DNA of 64,000 bases from Nocardioides sp. Soil805 (GCF_001429625.1 NZ_LMSU01000002.1:1-64000), one strand, 5' to 3'. Numbered from the stretch's first letter, positions 1 to 11,189 are shown. Numbers and translations: made by a program. Notes: generated from the letters alone by a model not told the origin.

Positions 1-217
1 CAGGTCGCAACAAGGCACGAAGCCAGTCATTCCGGGGGTCACACCCGCGCTCACCAACCACAGCCCAGCACCATCAGGCTGCGTTGGCGATCCTCACAGC
101 CATTCCGCCGCCTGTCGGCCTGGCTCGAAACATCCGCTCGTGCCAAGGAGCGTGTGCTTGCCCCTGCGCTTCAAGCGATGGGTTGCCCTGGACCGTGGTT
201 CTGGGGAGGCCCCCGGG
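1..217. other. No gene recognised at left edge
   Basis: This stretch lies downstream of the DUF6929-like gene. No reading frame here has actinobacterial codon bias or a recognisable product. Its base composition is a little less GC-rich than the rest of the window. It may be the 3' flank of a gene beyond the left edge. Confidence 0.4.
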
Positions 218-1135
218 TCAGTGCCTGACGTGGAGCCGGGTCGCCCAGGACGCTGCGTCTGGGTCGTCGACATCGGTCACGGCGAACAGGGTCGTGTGCC
301 TTTCGTCGGTATCCAGCACCATCAGTCCCTCGACCTTGATGACGCTGCCGGCGAGTCTGGGCAGGGGGACGACTTCTTGGACATGGTCCCCTCGGATACG
401 TGCCAGGGCCGAGGCCACCACCGGCCCGTCGTCGCGCGGGTCGGGGCTGTCTTCGGCTGCGGCACTGGCGATCTGGTCGCCCCCGGGAAGCGCGACAACG
501 TCGGTGATGGCCAGGCCGACGCCGTCCACGGCGCCGAGGTCGTAGTGCACGGGTCGGGTGGCCGTCACTTGTGATGCGTCGAGGTTTCCCAGGATGGCAG
601 CTACTGCGGTGGATACGTCGATGTCGATGCTTCCCGAGGGCAGCCCGGCCGAGGGGAGCCCGCGGTGGAACCAGCGCAGGGTGTTCCCGACGATGCAGGC
701 GCCCTCGAGGTTGAGGAGCTCGAGGTCAAGGGCCAGGGCGGCCGCGGCGGCGGCGTACACCTGTGCCATCTCGGCGACCACGGCTCTCGGCCGGCCGTCC
801 TCGAGCCGAAGCAGGCACCACTTCATCCGGGCCGGGGAGGACCCGGAGCCCATCACGAGCACCGCTGCCGCCCCACCGACCTCGACCTGGCAGGCGGTCT
901 CGAGGTCCGGTTTGAGGTGCTTGGTCCCGGAGGCCTCGTCGAAGACGTCATGGCCCTCGACGGGCGGGAGGAGCCGTACGCGCGTCGGCGTCCCTCCACG
1001 GAACCAGGCCGCACGGGTGGCGTCGTCCGACACCACCAGGTGACCGTCCCCAAATGGGACGACCGCGGAGGCCGCTCGCACGGGGGCGCCGTCGCGGAAC
1101 CTGAGCCGTTCAGCATGGAGCATCTCGACGTCCAT
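218..1135 (-). CDS. DUF6929-like hypothetical protein
   Basis: The protein has 305 residues, no signal peptide and no membrane segment. Alternating hydrophobic strands and short motifs such as VVSDDA, KPDLE and IKVEGL are reminiscent of DUF6929 proteins, which are predicted beta-propeller-like; the family is a tentative recollection and the role is unknown. I chose the ATG at 1133-1135 (MDVEML...) over an upstream in-frame start because it is preceded by GGGAG and fits the start of the conserved region; MLHAER four codons on is possible. The start codon lies in the loop of a perfect hairpin described separately. It stands alone, with an intergenic gap of about 210 bases to lon, which reads the same way. 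Confidence 0.65.
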   Translation of the reverse strand: MDVEMLHAERLRFRDGAPVRAASAVVPFGDGHLVVSDDATRAAWFRGGTPTRVRLLPPVEGHDVFDEASGTKHLKPDLETACQVEVGGAAAVLVMGSGSSPARMKWCLLRLEDGRPRAVVAEMAQVYAAAAAALALDLELLNLEGACIVGNTLRWFHRGLPSAGLPSGSIDIDVSTAVAAILGNLDASQVTATRPVHYDLGAVDGVGLAITDVVALPGGDQIASAAAEDSPDPRDDGPVVASALARIRGDHVQEVVPLPRLAGSVIKVEGLMVLDTDERHTTLFAVTDVDDPDAASWATRLHVRH

Positions 1136-1148
1136 GACGAGATGCTCC
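1117..1148 (-). promoter_or_regulatory. Start-codon hairpin (RBS sequestering)
   Basis: Perfect inverted repeat with 11-base arms (1117-1127 and 1138-1148, GGAGCATCTCG and its complement) around a 10-base spacer. On the transcript of the DUF6929-like gene the GGAG of the likely Shine-Dalgarno sequence is in the stem and the ATG is in the loop. Inference: translation may be held off until the stem opens. Part of the right half is coding, so the pairing has been kept within codon constraint. Confidence 0.55.
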
Positions 1149-1346
1149 CAGACGCATCGTCGTTCACCCGGGTGCAGGCTTGGTCCACCTGGCCACTTGC
1201 TCGACCCGGTGAACCTCGAGCGGCCAGCCGTAGGCACCCCGGCGGCGCTCGTCGCCGCTCACCCCGCGGGAGCCAGTGACTCTCAAGAACTCCTACAGCT
1301 ACAAACCTGCATTGCTCCCAACCGTGCGGCACTCCCGACCGCCGGG

Positions 1347-3679
<2,333 letters not shown>

Positions 3680-3689
<10 letters not shown>

Positions 3690-3700
3690 GTGGGCTCAAC
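3680..3700 (-). promoter_or_regulatory. HAIR-like (HspR) operator at lon start
   Basis: CTTGAGT at 3680-3686, seven bases, then GCTCAAC at 3694-3700. The actinobacterial HspR operator (HAIR) is CTTGAGT-N7-ACTCAAG, so 12 of 14 positions match with exact spacing. It overlaps the lon ATG (3687-3689). lon is a known member of the HspR regulon in streptomycetes, which supports the reading. Confidence 0.6.
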
Positions 3701-3910
3701 TCCACGGATCAGGGTCGTGTTCCGCAGAAGACCGCTGTTCGTCCAGGGCGAACACGGCGGTCCAGCCCCCGTGGGCGGTGATGTCGTGCTCGGATGGGTT
3801 CCGCTTCGCGCACGTGCGACGTCGCACCCGCGCGGACCATGTGAATTACACGATTGATCTTCACTCATCGGCGTGGCGGGCTTGACTAAAGGCCCATACG
3901 ATCACTCGTT

Positions 3911-5596
3911 GTGCCACAACAGCCTCAGGAGTCACACCCGTCACAGCGCCCCCGCGGGGCACTGGGAGCGCTCCAGTGCGCCGTACGACGTACCCGGCGT
4001 GCGACCACGCTGTTCACCGGCATGCTGGCACTCCTCGTGCTCGTCGTCCCGACCACCGTCGACCGGGTCAGCCTGGCCACGTCGACCTACCTGTGCTCCG
4101 GGTACGCCGGCTGCCAGGCGGCCGGATACGGGAACGCCGGCTACCGCCAGGCGTCGTCCACCGCCTACTGGCGCATGTACACCGGGCACAACTGCACCAA
4201 CTACGTGGCCTACCGGCTGATCCAGTCGGGCATGCCGAACGTCCGGCCCTGGGACGGCAGCGGCAACGCCTCGAACTGGGGTGTGGCCATGGGGAGCATC
4301 ACCGACCAGACCCCCACCGTCGGATCCGTCGCCTGGTACGAGCCGCACGCGAGTCCGGCAGGTGCGAACGGCCACGTCGCCATCGTGGAGCAGGTCATCT
4401 CCGCCACCGAGATCATCGTCTCCGAGGACTACTGGGGCGGCGACTTCCACTGGCGGCACGTCACCCAGTCCGGCGGGGGCTGGCCGACGGGGTTCATCCA
4501 CTTCAACGACCGCGTGGTCGAGCCGACGACGGCTCCTGCCATCGTCGGGACGCCGGCGGTCGGCGCTCCGCTGGAGGTGGCGGCAGGCGCGTGGACACCC
4601 ACGCCCACCAGCGTCACCGTGCGGTGGCTTGCCGACGGCGTCGCCATCCCCGGTGCCACCGCGACCAGCTACGTCCCCACGCCCGACCTGAAGGGCAAGG
4701 CCCTGACTGCCGAGGTCACGGCCGAGCTGGACGGCTACACCGCCGGTCGAGCCAGTCTGGCCACCGCCCCCGTCGCACCCGGAGCGTTCCAGCCCACGGA
4801 GCTGCCGACGATCCAGGGCGTTCCGGAGGTGGGTCAGACGTTGACCCTCACGACGTCGTCGTGGTCACCGCAGCCCGCGAAGGTCACGACGCAGTGGTAC
4901 GCCGACGGGGAGGCTCTTCCCGGAGCCACCGGGGCGTCCCTCGTCCTCAGCCGGGCCCTCATCGACCGACGCATCAGCGCACGCACGAGTGCCACCGCGA
5001 GCGGCTACCGGAAGTCGATCTCGACCGCGCCGGAGACCACCCCCGTCCTCGCCAAGCCCGTCGCCGTCACCAGCCCGTCCCGCGTGGAGGGCACGCCCCG
5101 GGTGGGGAGCCGACTCGCCGTCCGGGCCGGGAGCGTCCGGCCCACTGACGCCTCGGCCACCTACGCCTGGCTCCGCGACGGCCGGCCCATCTTCAAGGCC
5201 ACGCATCCCACCTACACGGTCCGCAGGGGGGACATCGGCCGCGCACTGTCCGTGCAGGTCACCCTGGCCCGGCGCTACTACCGCAGCACCACGGAGACGG
5301 TCGCCGTGGCCCCGGTGACCACCGTTCCCGAGGTCACAGTGCGCACCGATGCCACGCGGAGACGCGTCGTCGTGGACGTCCGTGTCCGCGCTCCCGGGGC
5401 CTCGAGGCCGGACGGAGCGATGACGGTCAGCGTGGGAAACCGCTCGGTCGAGGTCCAGCTCGTCGGCGGGCGGGCGCGAGCCGTCGTACGCGACCTCCGT
5501 CCGGGCGTGAAGCCCGTGGTGGTGCGCTACGCGGGGACCGATGTCGTGCGACCCGCTGTCGCGCGCTCGAAGGTCACGGTGCCGCGGCGCCGCTAG
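3911..5596 (+). CDS. Secreted CHAP amidase/peptidase with Ig-like repeats
   Basis: 561 residues, GTG start. Residues about 22-55 form a long signal region (arginine-rich, then a hydrophobic stretch). Residues about 60-185 are a CHAP domain with catalytic Cys95 (NCTNYVA) and His155 (NGHVAIVE), the layout of cysteine amidases or endopeptidases that cut peptidoglycan. The rest holds three Ig-like modules of about 90 residues (VG.PL.V..G.W.P....V.VRWLADG.AIPGAT pattern) and a fourth, more diverged beta domain. Similar modules occur in the secreted protein at 48161. No wall-binding motif is seen; the modules may bind polymer. A TACGAT box lies eight bases before the GTG, so it may be leaderless. 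Confidence 0.85.
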   Translation: MPQQPQESHPSQRPRGALGALQCAVRRTRRATTLFTGMLALLVLVVPTTVDRVSLATSTYLCSGYAGCQAAGYGNAGYRQASSTAYWRMYTGHNCTNYVAYRLIQSGMPNVRPWDGSGNASNWGVAMGSITDQTPTVGSVAWYEPHASPAGANGHVAIVEQVISATEIIVSEDYWGGDFHWRHVTQSGGGWPTGFIHFNDRVVEPTTAPAIVGTPAVGAPLEVAAGAWTPTPTSVTVRWLADGVAIPGATATSYVPTPDLKGKALTAEVTAELDGYTAGRASLATAPVAPGAFQPTELPTIQGVPEVGQTLTLTTSSWSPQPAKVTTQWYADGEALPGATGASLVLSRALIDRRISARTSATASGYRKSISTAPETTPVLAKPVAVTSPSRVEGTPRVGSRLAVRAGSVRPTDASATYAWLRDGRPIFKATHPTYTVRRGDIGRALSVQVTLARRYYRSTTETVAVAPVTTVPEVTVRTDATRRRVVVDVRVRAPGASRPDGAMTVSVGNRSVEVQLVGGRARAVVRDLRPGVKPVVVRYAGTDVVRPAVARSKVTVPRRR

Positions 5597-5668
5597 TCGC
5601 GATGGACGATTGTCGCGGTCCTGAGCCCTGAGGAGACTGGGGAGATTCCCAACTGCGAAGGAGGGAGC

Positions 5669-6655
5669 ATGAGCATGCCCCCGACATCGGATCGGCCGAG
5701 GAGATCCTCGGTGTTCCTCGCGGTGTTCGCCCTGTTGCTCGTCGCCATGCCTGTGCTGCTGACGAGCAACGCCCACGCCGCATCCACCACCAAGGCCAGG
5801 ACCTGGAAGGTCATGGTCGGCGCGGAGTCGAGCTCCGGCGCCGTACAGACGATGGCCTACGGCCCCAAGAAGATCTGGGTCAACGCCGGCGACACGGTGC
5901 GCTGGGTCGCCAAGTCGATGGAGCCGCACACCGTCTCGTTCATCGACGCCGAGCACCCGGCGGTCCCGTTCGACCTCGCGATCACCTACATGACGGCGCA
6001 GACGTCGAAGCACACGATCTCCAAGCCGGGGCAGTTCCGCAGCTCCGGGATCATGGCTCCGGAACCCGACGCCCTCTTCCCGGACGCGGTCAGGACGTAC
6101 GACCTGACGTTCAAGAAACCGGGCAAGTACCCCTACCTGTGCTACCTCCACGGCAAGGCCATGTCCGGGGTCGTCAAGGTCCGCAAGGCGGGCACTCCCT
6201 ATCCGCACACGCAGGCCGACTACAACGCGATGGCCACCGAGGCGTCGAATGCCGACATCGAGCACGGCCTCGACCTGTGGGCCGACGCGCTCGGTGCCGC
6301 GGACTCCCACCACGTGTACGTCGGGGCCGCGGACATGACGGTGATGGTCAACCGGTTCATCCCCGGCAACATCGTGGTGAAGGTCGGTGACAGCGTCACC
6401 TTCGACATGGCGAGGAACGCGTTCCCGGTCCCGCACACGATCACGTTCGGGCCACCCCCGGCCAACCCGCTCGCGCCCACCGGTGACCCGAAGAACTTCC
6501 AGGGGGGCGCCCTGAGCTCGGGGGTGATCCTTCCGCCGGGATTCGGGCCGCCGCCGAGCACGTTCACGGTGAAGTTCACGAAGGCGGGCACCTACCCGTT
6601 CGTCTGCCTCCTCCATGCCGGCATGGGCATGGTCGGTCAGGTGGTGGTGCAGTAG
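5669..6655 (+). CDS. Secreted two-domain cupredoxin protein
   Basis: 328 residues with a signal peptide ending near ANAHAAS. Two cupredoxin (plastocyanin/azurin-like) domains follow. Each has an upstream His (EPHTVSF, VPHTITF) and a C-terminal copper loop with Cys, His and Met (PYLCYLHGKAMSG and PFVCLLHAGMGMVG), so both probably bind type 1 copper. Probable role is extracytoplasmic electron transfer or copper handling; the partner is unknown. A strong Shine-Dalgarno sequence (GAAGGAGGG, 5657-5665) fixes the ATG. It lies 72 bases after the CHAP gene and is followed by a terminator hairpin. Confidence 0.85.
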   Translation: MSMPPTSDRPRRSSVFLAVFALLLVAMPVLLTSNAHAASTTKARTWKVMVGAESSSGAVQTMAYGPKKIWVNAGDTVRWVAKSMEPHTVSFIDAEHPAVPFDLAITYMTAQTSKHTISKPGQFRSSGIMAPEPDALFPDAVRTYDLTFKKPGKYPYLCYLHGKAMSGVVKVRKAGTPYPHTQADYNAMATEASNADIEHGLDLWADALGAADSHHVYVGAADMTVMVNRFIPGNIVVKVGDSVTFDMARNAFPVPHTITFGPPPANPLAPTGDPKNFQGGALSSGVILPPGFGPPPSTFTVKFTKAGTYPFVCLLHAGMGMVGQVVVQ

Positions 6656-6675
6656 CGCGCACTCGGACGTCGAAG

Positions 6676-6706
6676 GGCTCGTTCCGACCAGCGGTCGGGA
6701 CGAGCC
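6676..6706 (+). terminator. Terminator of cupredoxin gene
   Basis: 14-bp stem (arms 6676-6689 and 6693-6706, one G-U pair) with a 3-base loop, 20 bases after the stop codon and followed by a short pyrimidine run. Confidence 0.7.
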
Positions 6707-6770
6707 TCTCGTCTGGTCGCGACGAGCGAGCGGTGATCTGCCCATCGGTGTATCCTGATGTCGAACAGCC

Positions 6771-6799
6771 TTGCGAATAGATCGCGTCGTGGGTAGGAT
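6771..6799 (+). promoter_or_regulatory. Sigma-A-type promoter for HNH gene
   Basis: TTGCGA at 6771-6776, 17 bases, then TAGGAT at 6794-6799. Box match and spacing are close to the vegetative consensus. The predicted start near 6806 leaves a leader of about 150 bases before the ATG at 6957. Confidence 0.55.
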
Positions 6800-6956
6800 G
6801 GACGTACGTTCCACGAAGTCACCGGGCAGTCGAGATGCCGAGCTGGTGGGGCGAGTTGCGAGGGTGAGTGATAGTCCGGGATCCGGGCCTCCAGGAGCGA
6901 CGACCGTTGTGAGTCACGCGTGCGCGTGACGAGCCGTCGTCGGGAGGAGGCCGTCC

Positions 6957-8225
6957 ATGACACACCCGATCGTTGCTGTCGTCGGCGACGTGCGCGCCTC
7001 CCTGAAGACGGTGGCCGACGTGAACCCGACGTTCATGGCGACCGACGACAAGGCGGCGGCGCTGACCGAGCTGGCGCAGGCCGAGGCCCAGCTGGCCGAG
7101 CTCCGCCTGCGCATCATGGCCGACGCCGATGACCTCGCTGCCGTGATCGCCGCCAAGGACGTGGCCGGATGGCTCGCGAGGATGACCCGCACGCGGGTCG
7201 CCGATGCGCGGGCCGACCTGTCCCTCGCCGTGGCGCTGGACCGACACCACCCGATCCTCGCCGCGGCGATGCGCGAGGGCGACGTCACCCTCGTCCAGGC
7301 GCAGGTCATCCACCGCGCGCTCGTCGCGCTCCCCGCCAGCGTGGATGCGGAGGTGGTGGCACACGCAGAGGCGCACCTGGTCGCCCAGGCGCGTGACTTC
7401 GGCCCCCGGGAGCTCGCCCGGCTCGGGCGCCACATCCTCCTGGTCGTGGCACCGGAGATCGCGGAGGAGGCCGAGGCACGCCGCCTGGCCGAGCTCGAGG
7501 CCAATGCCGCCACCAGGACCCGGCTGACGATGCGCCGCCTCGGCGACGGCACCACCCGAGTCTCCGGCCGTCTCCCGGACGCCGCGGCGACCCGGCTCGC
7601 GACCTACCTCGAGGCACACGCCAACCCGCGCAAGCGCCCCGCCGACGACGAGGACGGGCAGTCTGACGACCCCTTCGCGCGGCTGCCCTACCCGCGCCGC
7701 CTGGGCGAAGCCTTCTGCGCCCTTCTCGAGTCCCTCGATGCCACCCGTCTCCCGTTGCACGGCGGCGATGCCACCACGGTCATCGTCACGATCCCGCTCG
7801 ACTCCCTCAGGGCCGAGCTTGCCACGGCCGAGCTGGTCGGCGCCGGACTCGTCCCGGGCGACGAGCTCACCGGCGAACTCATCACGGCAGCCCAGGCCCG
7901 ACGACTCGCCTGCACGGCACACATCGTCCCCGCCGTCCTCGGTGGTGACAGCGTCCCGCTCGACCTCGGTCGCAGTCGACGCCTCTTCTCACCCGGGCAG
8001 CGCAAGGCGCTTCTGATCCGGGACAGGACCTGCCGGGCCGAAGGATGCGACGTCCCGGGCACCTGGTGCGACGCGCACCATCTCGAGCCCTGGTCCCGGG
8101 GCGGGAGGACCGACGTGGCCGACGGCGTCCTGCTCTGCGGCCACCACCACCACCGCGTCCACGACACCGGCTACCGCCACGACCGCCTCCCCAGCGGAGA
8201 TCTCCGGTTCCACCGGCGCACGTAG
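6957..8225 (+). CDS. DUF222 / HNH endonuclease
   Basis: 422 residues. The N-terminal two thirds are helical and alanine-rich in the DUF222 style. The C-terminal HNH nuclease motif has zinc cysteines and catalytic histidines (CRAEGC...CDAHHLEPW...DG.LLC..HHHRVH, about residues 355-405). Such proteins occur in many copies in actinobacterial genomes and some lie in mobile elements, but no element ends are seen here. Biological role is unknown. GGGAGGAGG sits just ahead of the ATG. Confidence 0.9.
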   Translation: MTHPIVAVVGDVRASLKTVADVNPTFMATDDKAAALTELAQAEAQLAELRLRIMADADDLAAVIAAKDVAGWLARMTRTRVADARADLSLAVALDRHHPILAAAMREGDVTLVQAQVIHRALVALPASVDAEVVAHAEAHLVAQARDFGPRELARLGRHILLVVAPEIAEEAEARRLAELEANAATRTRLTMRRLGDGTTRVSGRLPDAAATRLATYLEAHANPRKRPADDEDGQSDDPFARLPYPRRLGEAFCALLESLDATRLPLHGGDATTVIVTIPLDSLRAELATAELVGAGLVPGDELTGELITAAQARRLACTAHIVPAVLGGDSVPLDLGRSRRLFSPGQRKALLIRDRTCRAEGCDVPGTWCDAHHLEPWSRGGRTDVADGVLLCGHHHHRVHDTGYRHDRLPSGDLRFHRRT

Positions 8226-8240
8226 GACGGGCGCGCCCGC

Positions 8241-8879
8241 TCAGGCCTCCCAGGCGGGGCCGTCGCCCCCGAGCCGCTCGACGAGGCGGGCGGCGACGTA
8301 CGACGCGTTGGCCCGGCGTACGCCCTCGGGGACCTCGGGGAGGTTCTCCTCCCAGTCCAGCAGCGTCGAGCCGCGCAGCTGCGGCATCCGCGCGGGACGG
8401 CCGAAGAAGAAGGGGTGCAGGTGGGCGCTGCCGTCGCCGTAGCGACCCACGTGGCACCGGCCCACGCTCGGGAGCTCCTCGACCGCGGCGGTGATCGCGA
8501 CCGTCAGCCGGCCCATCTCCGAGGCCAGGTCGTCGGGGAGGTCGGCGAGGTCGTGGTGCGCACGCGGCTGGAGGATGAGGGCCAGCGGCAGGCGCATGTC
8601 GAGCACCTTGAGCCGCCACCGCTCGTTGCTCCAGGCCACCTGCGCCTCCTGCTCGGGCGAGGGAGGCTGCTGGCAGGGGCAGTCGGCGAGGTCGTCCCCG
8701 CGCCGGGGCGGCTCCTCGTCGAGCATCGGCTCGAGCGGCTTGATCCGCAGCGTGTCGAGCTCGAAGGGGAAGATGTCCCAGCCCGGCATCAGCTCGATCG
8801 CGACCGGCAGCCGGCCCTCGTCGTCGGTCGCGGCGGCGACGCGGGCGTGGAACTCCTCGGCGGTCTCGAGAGTGCTCAT
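8241..8879 (-). CDS. HIT-superfamily-like hypothetical protein
   Basis: 212 residues, soluble. The segment HVGRYGDGSAHLHPFFFGRPARMP resembles the histidine cluster of HIT/GalT-like nucleotide-binding proteins, with only HLH preserved. A CPCQ pair near residue 67 could bind metal. Function unassigned. It is convergent with the HNH gene, 15 bases between the stops, and lies downstream of the SDR gene on the same strand, 36 bases apart. Confidence 0.7.
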   Translation of the reverse strand: MSTLETAEEFHARVAAATDDEGRLPVAIELMPGWDIFPFELDTLRIKPLEPMLDEEPPRRGDDLADCPCQQPPSPEQEAQVAWSNERWRLKVLDMRLPLALILQPRAHHDLADLPDDLASEMGRLTVAITAAVEELPSVGRCHVGRYGDGSAHLHPFFFGRPARMPQLRGSTLLDWEENLPEVPEGVRRANASYVAARLVERLGGDGPAWEA

Positions 8880-8915
8880 GGGCGATGAGTCAACCAGCCG
8901 GGCCGCCCCGTCGAC

Positions 8916-10436
8916 TCACCAGGGCGAGGGCTTGTAGTCCTTGACGAAGCAGCCGTAGAGGTCCTCGCCGGCCTCGCCGAGCACGATCGGGTCGTAGACC
9001 CGGGCCGCGCCGTCGACCAGGTCGAGCGGGGCGTGCCAGCCCTCGGCGGCGATCCGCAGCTTGTCGTGGTGCGGGCGCTCGTCGGTGATCCAGCCGGTGT
9101 CCACGGCGGTCATCAGGATCCGGTCGGTCTCGAACATCTCGCCGGCCGACGTGCGCGTCAGCATGTTGAGCGCCGCCTTAGCCATGTTGGTGTGCGGGTG
9201 GCCCGCCCCCTTGTAGCGGCGGGAGAACTGCCCCTCCATCGCCGACACGTTGACGACGTACGCCCGCTGGGACCTGGCCGCGGATGCCGCGGCCGCGAGG
9301 GCGGGACGCAGGCGGGAGACCAGCAGGAACGGCGCGATCGAGTTGCACAGCTGTACCTCGAGGAGCTCGAGCGGGTCGACCTCGCTCACGGTCTGGGTCC
9401 ACGAGTTGTTGGTCTGCACGTCCGGCAGCAGCCCGCCCGCGTCGACGGCGGTGCCGGCGAGGTGCGCGTCGAGCGAGGCGTGCCCGGCCGAGAGCGACAG
9501 GGCGGTGAGGGACGCGGCGTTGTGGGCGGCGCGGGCCGAGGCCAGCGACTCGCCCTCGTGGTGGGCGACCGCGGTGTCGGAGAGCGCGCCGGCGATCGCC
9601 GCCGGGTGGGCCTCGCTGATGTGGTCGAAGGTCACCATCTCGGGCAGCACCCGGTCCTCGGGGAGCGGCGCGTGCTCGGCCTCCACCAGCGGCGCGTAGG
9701 CCCCCGGCGTACGACGCACCGTCTGGCAGGCGTTGTTGACGATGATGTCGAGGGGACCCGCGGCCGCCACGTCGTCGGCCAGCGAGATGACCTGGGTGGG
9801 GTCGCGCAGGTCGATGCCGACCACCTTGAGCCGGTGGATCCAGTCGCCGCTGTCGGGCAGGGAGGAGAAGCGGCGCACGGCGTCCTTGGGGAACCGCGTC
9901 GTGATCGTGGTGTGCGCCCCGTCGCGCAGCAGCCGCAGCGCGATGTACATGCCGATCTTGGCGCGACCGCCGGTGAGCAGCGCCCGCTTGCCCGTGAGGT
10001 CGGTCCGCTGGTCGCGCTTGGCGTGGCTGTGGGCCGCACACGTGGGGCACAGCCAGTGGTAGAACGCGTCGACCAGGGTGAAGTCCTGCTTGCAGATGTA
10101 GCAGCCGCGCGGGTTGATCAGCTCGCCGGCGAAGGCGCCGGGGGCCGTCGAGACGAGCGGGATGCCGGACGTCTCGTCGTCGATGCGCACCGGCGACCCG
10201 GTCGCGGTCAGCTCGGTGACCGCGCGGTCGTGGGCCAGCTCCTCGGCGCGCTTGCGGAGCTTGCGCTCGGCCTTGATCGACTTGTACATCCCCGACGCCG
10301 CCCGCTTGACCCGCACGTGGTCGGGGTGGTCGCCGGGCAGGTGGTGCACCTGCTGGAGCACGCGGAGCGTGGTCGCGAGGTCGTCCGGGTCGATGCCGGT
10401 GCCGCTGGCGAGGTCGAGGCCGGGCTGATCAGTCAC
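8916..10436 (-). CDS. Atypical SDR oxidoreductase with zinc ribbon
   Basis: 506 residues. Residues about 115-145 hold two CxxC pairs (CYICKQ..., CPTCAAH) that look like a zinc ribbon. A Rossmann domain follows with TGGRAKIG for NAD(P) binding and NNA (IIVNNACQT). The usual catalytic Tyr of YxxxK is absent: the lysine is in HTNMAK, with Thr four residues before it; the Ser of VNVSAMEG is kept. This divergent SDR type is probably a real family with altered chemistry, and its substrate is unknown. GTG start with TACCAT six bases upstream, so it is probably leaderless. Confidence 0.85.
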   Translation of the reverse strand: MTDQPGLDLASGTGIDPDDLATTLRVLQQVHHLPGDHPDHVRVKRAASGMYKSIKAERKLRKRAEELAHDRAVTELTATGSPVRIDDETSGIPLVSTAPGAFAGELINPRGCYICKQDFTLVDAFYHWLCPTCAAHSHAKRDQRTDLTGKRALLTGGRAKIGMYIALRLLRDGAHTTITTRFPKDAVRRFSSLPDSGDWIHRLKVVGIDLRDPTQVISLADDVAAAGPLDIIVNNACQTVRRTPGAYAPLVEAEHAPLPEDRVLPEMVTFDHISEAHPAAIAGALSDTAVAHHEGESLASARAAHNAASLTALSLSAGHASLDAHLAGTAVDAGGLLPDVQTNNSWTQTVSEVDPLELLEVQLCNSIAPFLLVSRLRPALAAAASAARSQRAYVVNVSAMEGQFSRRYKGAGHPHTNMAKAALNMLTRTSAGEMFETDRILMTAVDTGWITDERPHHDKLRIAAEGWHAPLDLVDGAARVYDPIVLGEAGEDLYGCFVKDYKPSPW

Positions 10437-10442
10437 CGGAGG

Positions 10443-10448
10443 ATGGTA
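10443..10448 (-). promoter_or_regulatory. Leaderless -10 box of SDR gene
   Basis: TACCAT on the minus strand, six bases before the GTG at 10436. No clear -35 box. Position fits a leaderless transcript. Confidence 0.45.
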
Positions 10449-10517
10449 CGGCGGGGGGCCGGGCCCGGAGGATTCCCCGAGGCCGCTGGTCCCGGCGTAC
10501 GAGGCCGGGGGCGGCGG

Positions 10518-11183
10518 TCAGGCGGTGCGCTCGCCCGCGGTGTCCTGGGTCGAGCTGGTGAGCCGCACCCGGTCGGCGCGCAGACCGTGCGCGACGCCCC
10601 ACAGGACGGCCTTGGAGCGGCTGTCGACGTCGATCTTGCGGTAGCAGGACCGGATGTAGGACTTGATGGAGTTGACCGACAGGGCGGTGCGCTCGGCGAT
10701 CTCGAGGTTGCTCAGGCCCATCGTGATGAGCGAGAGCACCTCGGCCTCGCGGGCGGTGAGGCCCTCCTCGCGACCCGGCCAGTCGCCGCCGACGAGGCGG
10801 TTGCCCTTGGGGGCCGGCGACACGATGACCCGGCCCGAGTGGATGGCCTGGAGGGCCTCGACGAGCTGGGAGGCGGTGAGGCTCTTGGAGAGGTAGCCCG
10901 AGACGCCCTGCTCCATGGTCTCGCGGGCCAGCCACGGCTGGAAGTTCCACGTGTAGACGACGACCTTGCCGACGCGCGGGTTGTTGAGCAGGCGGGCGAT
11001 GCCGGGCCCGTTGCCCTGACCCATGCCGAACGTGTCGTAGAGGGCGATGTCGACCTCGTTGAGGATGTTCTTCTGGGCGGCGAGCTCGACGACCTCGATG
11101 CGGTCGCCGTAGCTGCGGAGCATGCCGTCGAGGCCGCGGACGACGACCTCGTCGTCGTTCACGAGTGCAACGCGGATCACCAT
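10518..11183 (-). CDS. LuxR/NarL-type response regulator (orphan)
   Basis: 221 residues. Receiver domain (about 1-120) with Asp10/Asp11 and a probable acceptor Asp50 in IALYDTFG, plus Lys in SGYLSK; then a LuxR helix-turn-helix (LTAREAEVLSLITMGLSN...). No histidine kinase is near. It shares the unusual receiver stretch VVVYTWNFQPWLA and its overall layout with the regulator at 50641, so they are paralogues. It is divergent from the ABC/FtsX operon, 82 bases apart, and may control it. Start at 11183 is supported by TACCAT six bases upstream. Confidence 0.9.
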   Translation of the reverse strand: MVIRVALVNDDEVVVRGLDGMLRSYGDRIEVVELAAQKNILNEVDIALYDTFGMGQGNGPGIARLLNNPRVGKVVVYTWNFQPWLARETMEQGVSGYLSKSLTASQLVEALQAIHSGRVIVSPAPKGNRLVGGDWPGREEGLTAREAEVLSLITMGLSNLEIAERTALSVNSIKSYIRSCYRKIDVDSRSKAVLWGVAHGLRADRVRLTSSTQDTAGERTA

Positions 11184-11189
11184 GGCTGC

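Larger units (their letters stand above)
6656..6956. other. Intergenic region with terminator and promoter
   Basis: About 300 bases without a gene. It holds the terminator of the cupredoxin gene (6676-6706) and a good promoter for the HNH gene (6771-6799). That leaves an untranslated leader of about 150 bases, in which no known riboswitch was recognised. Confidence 0.6.
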
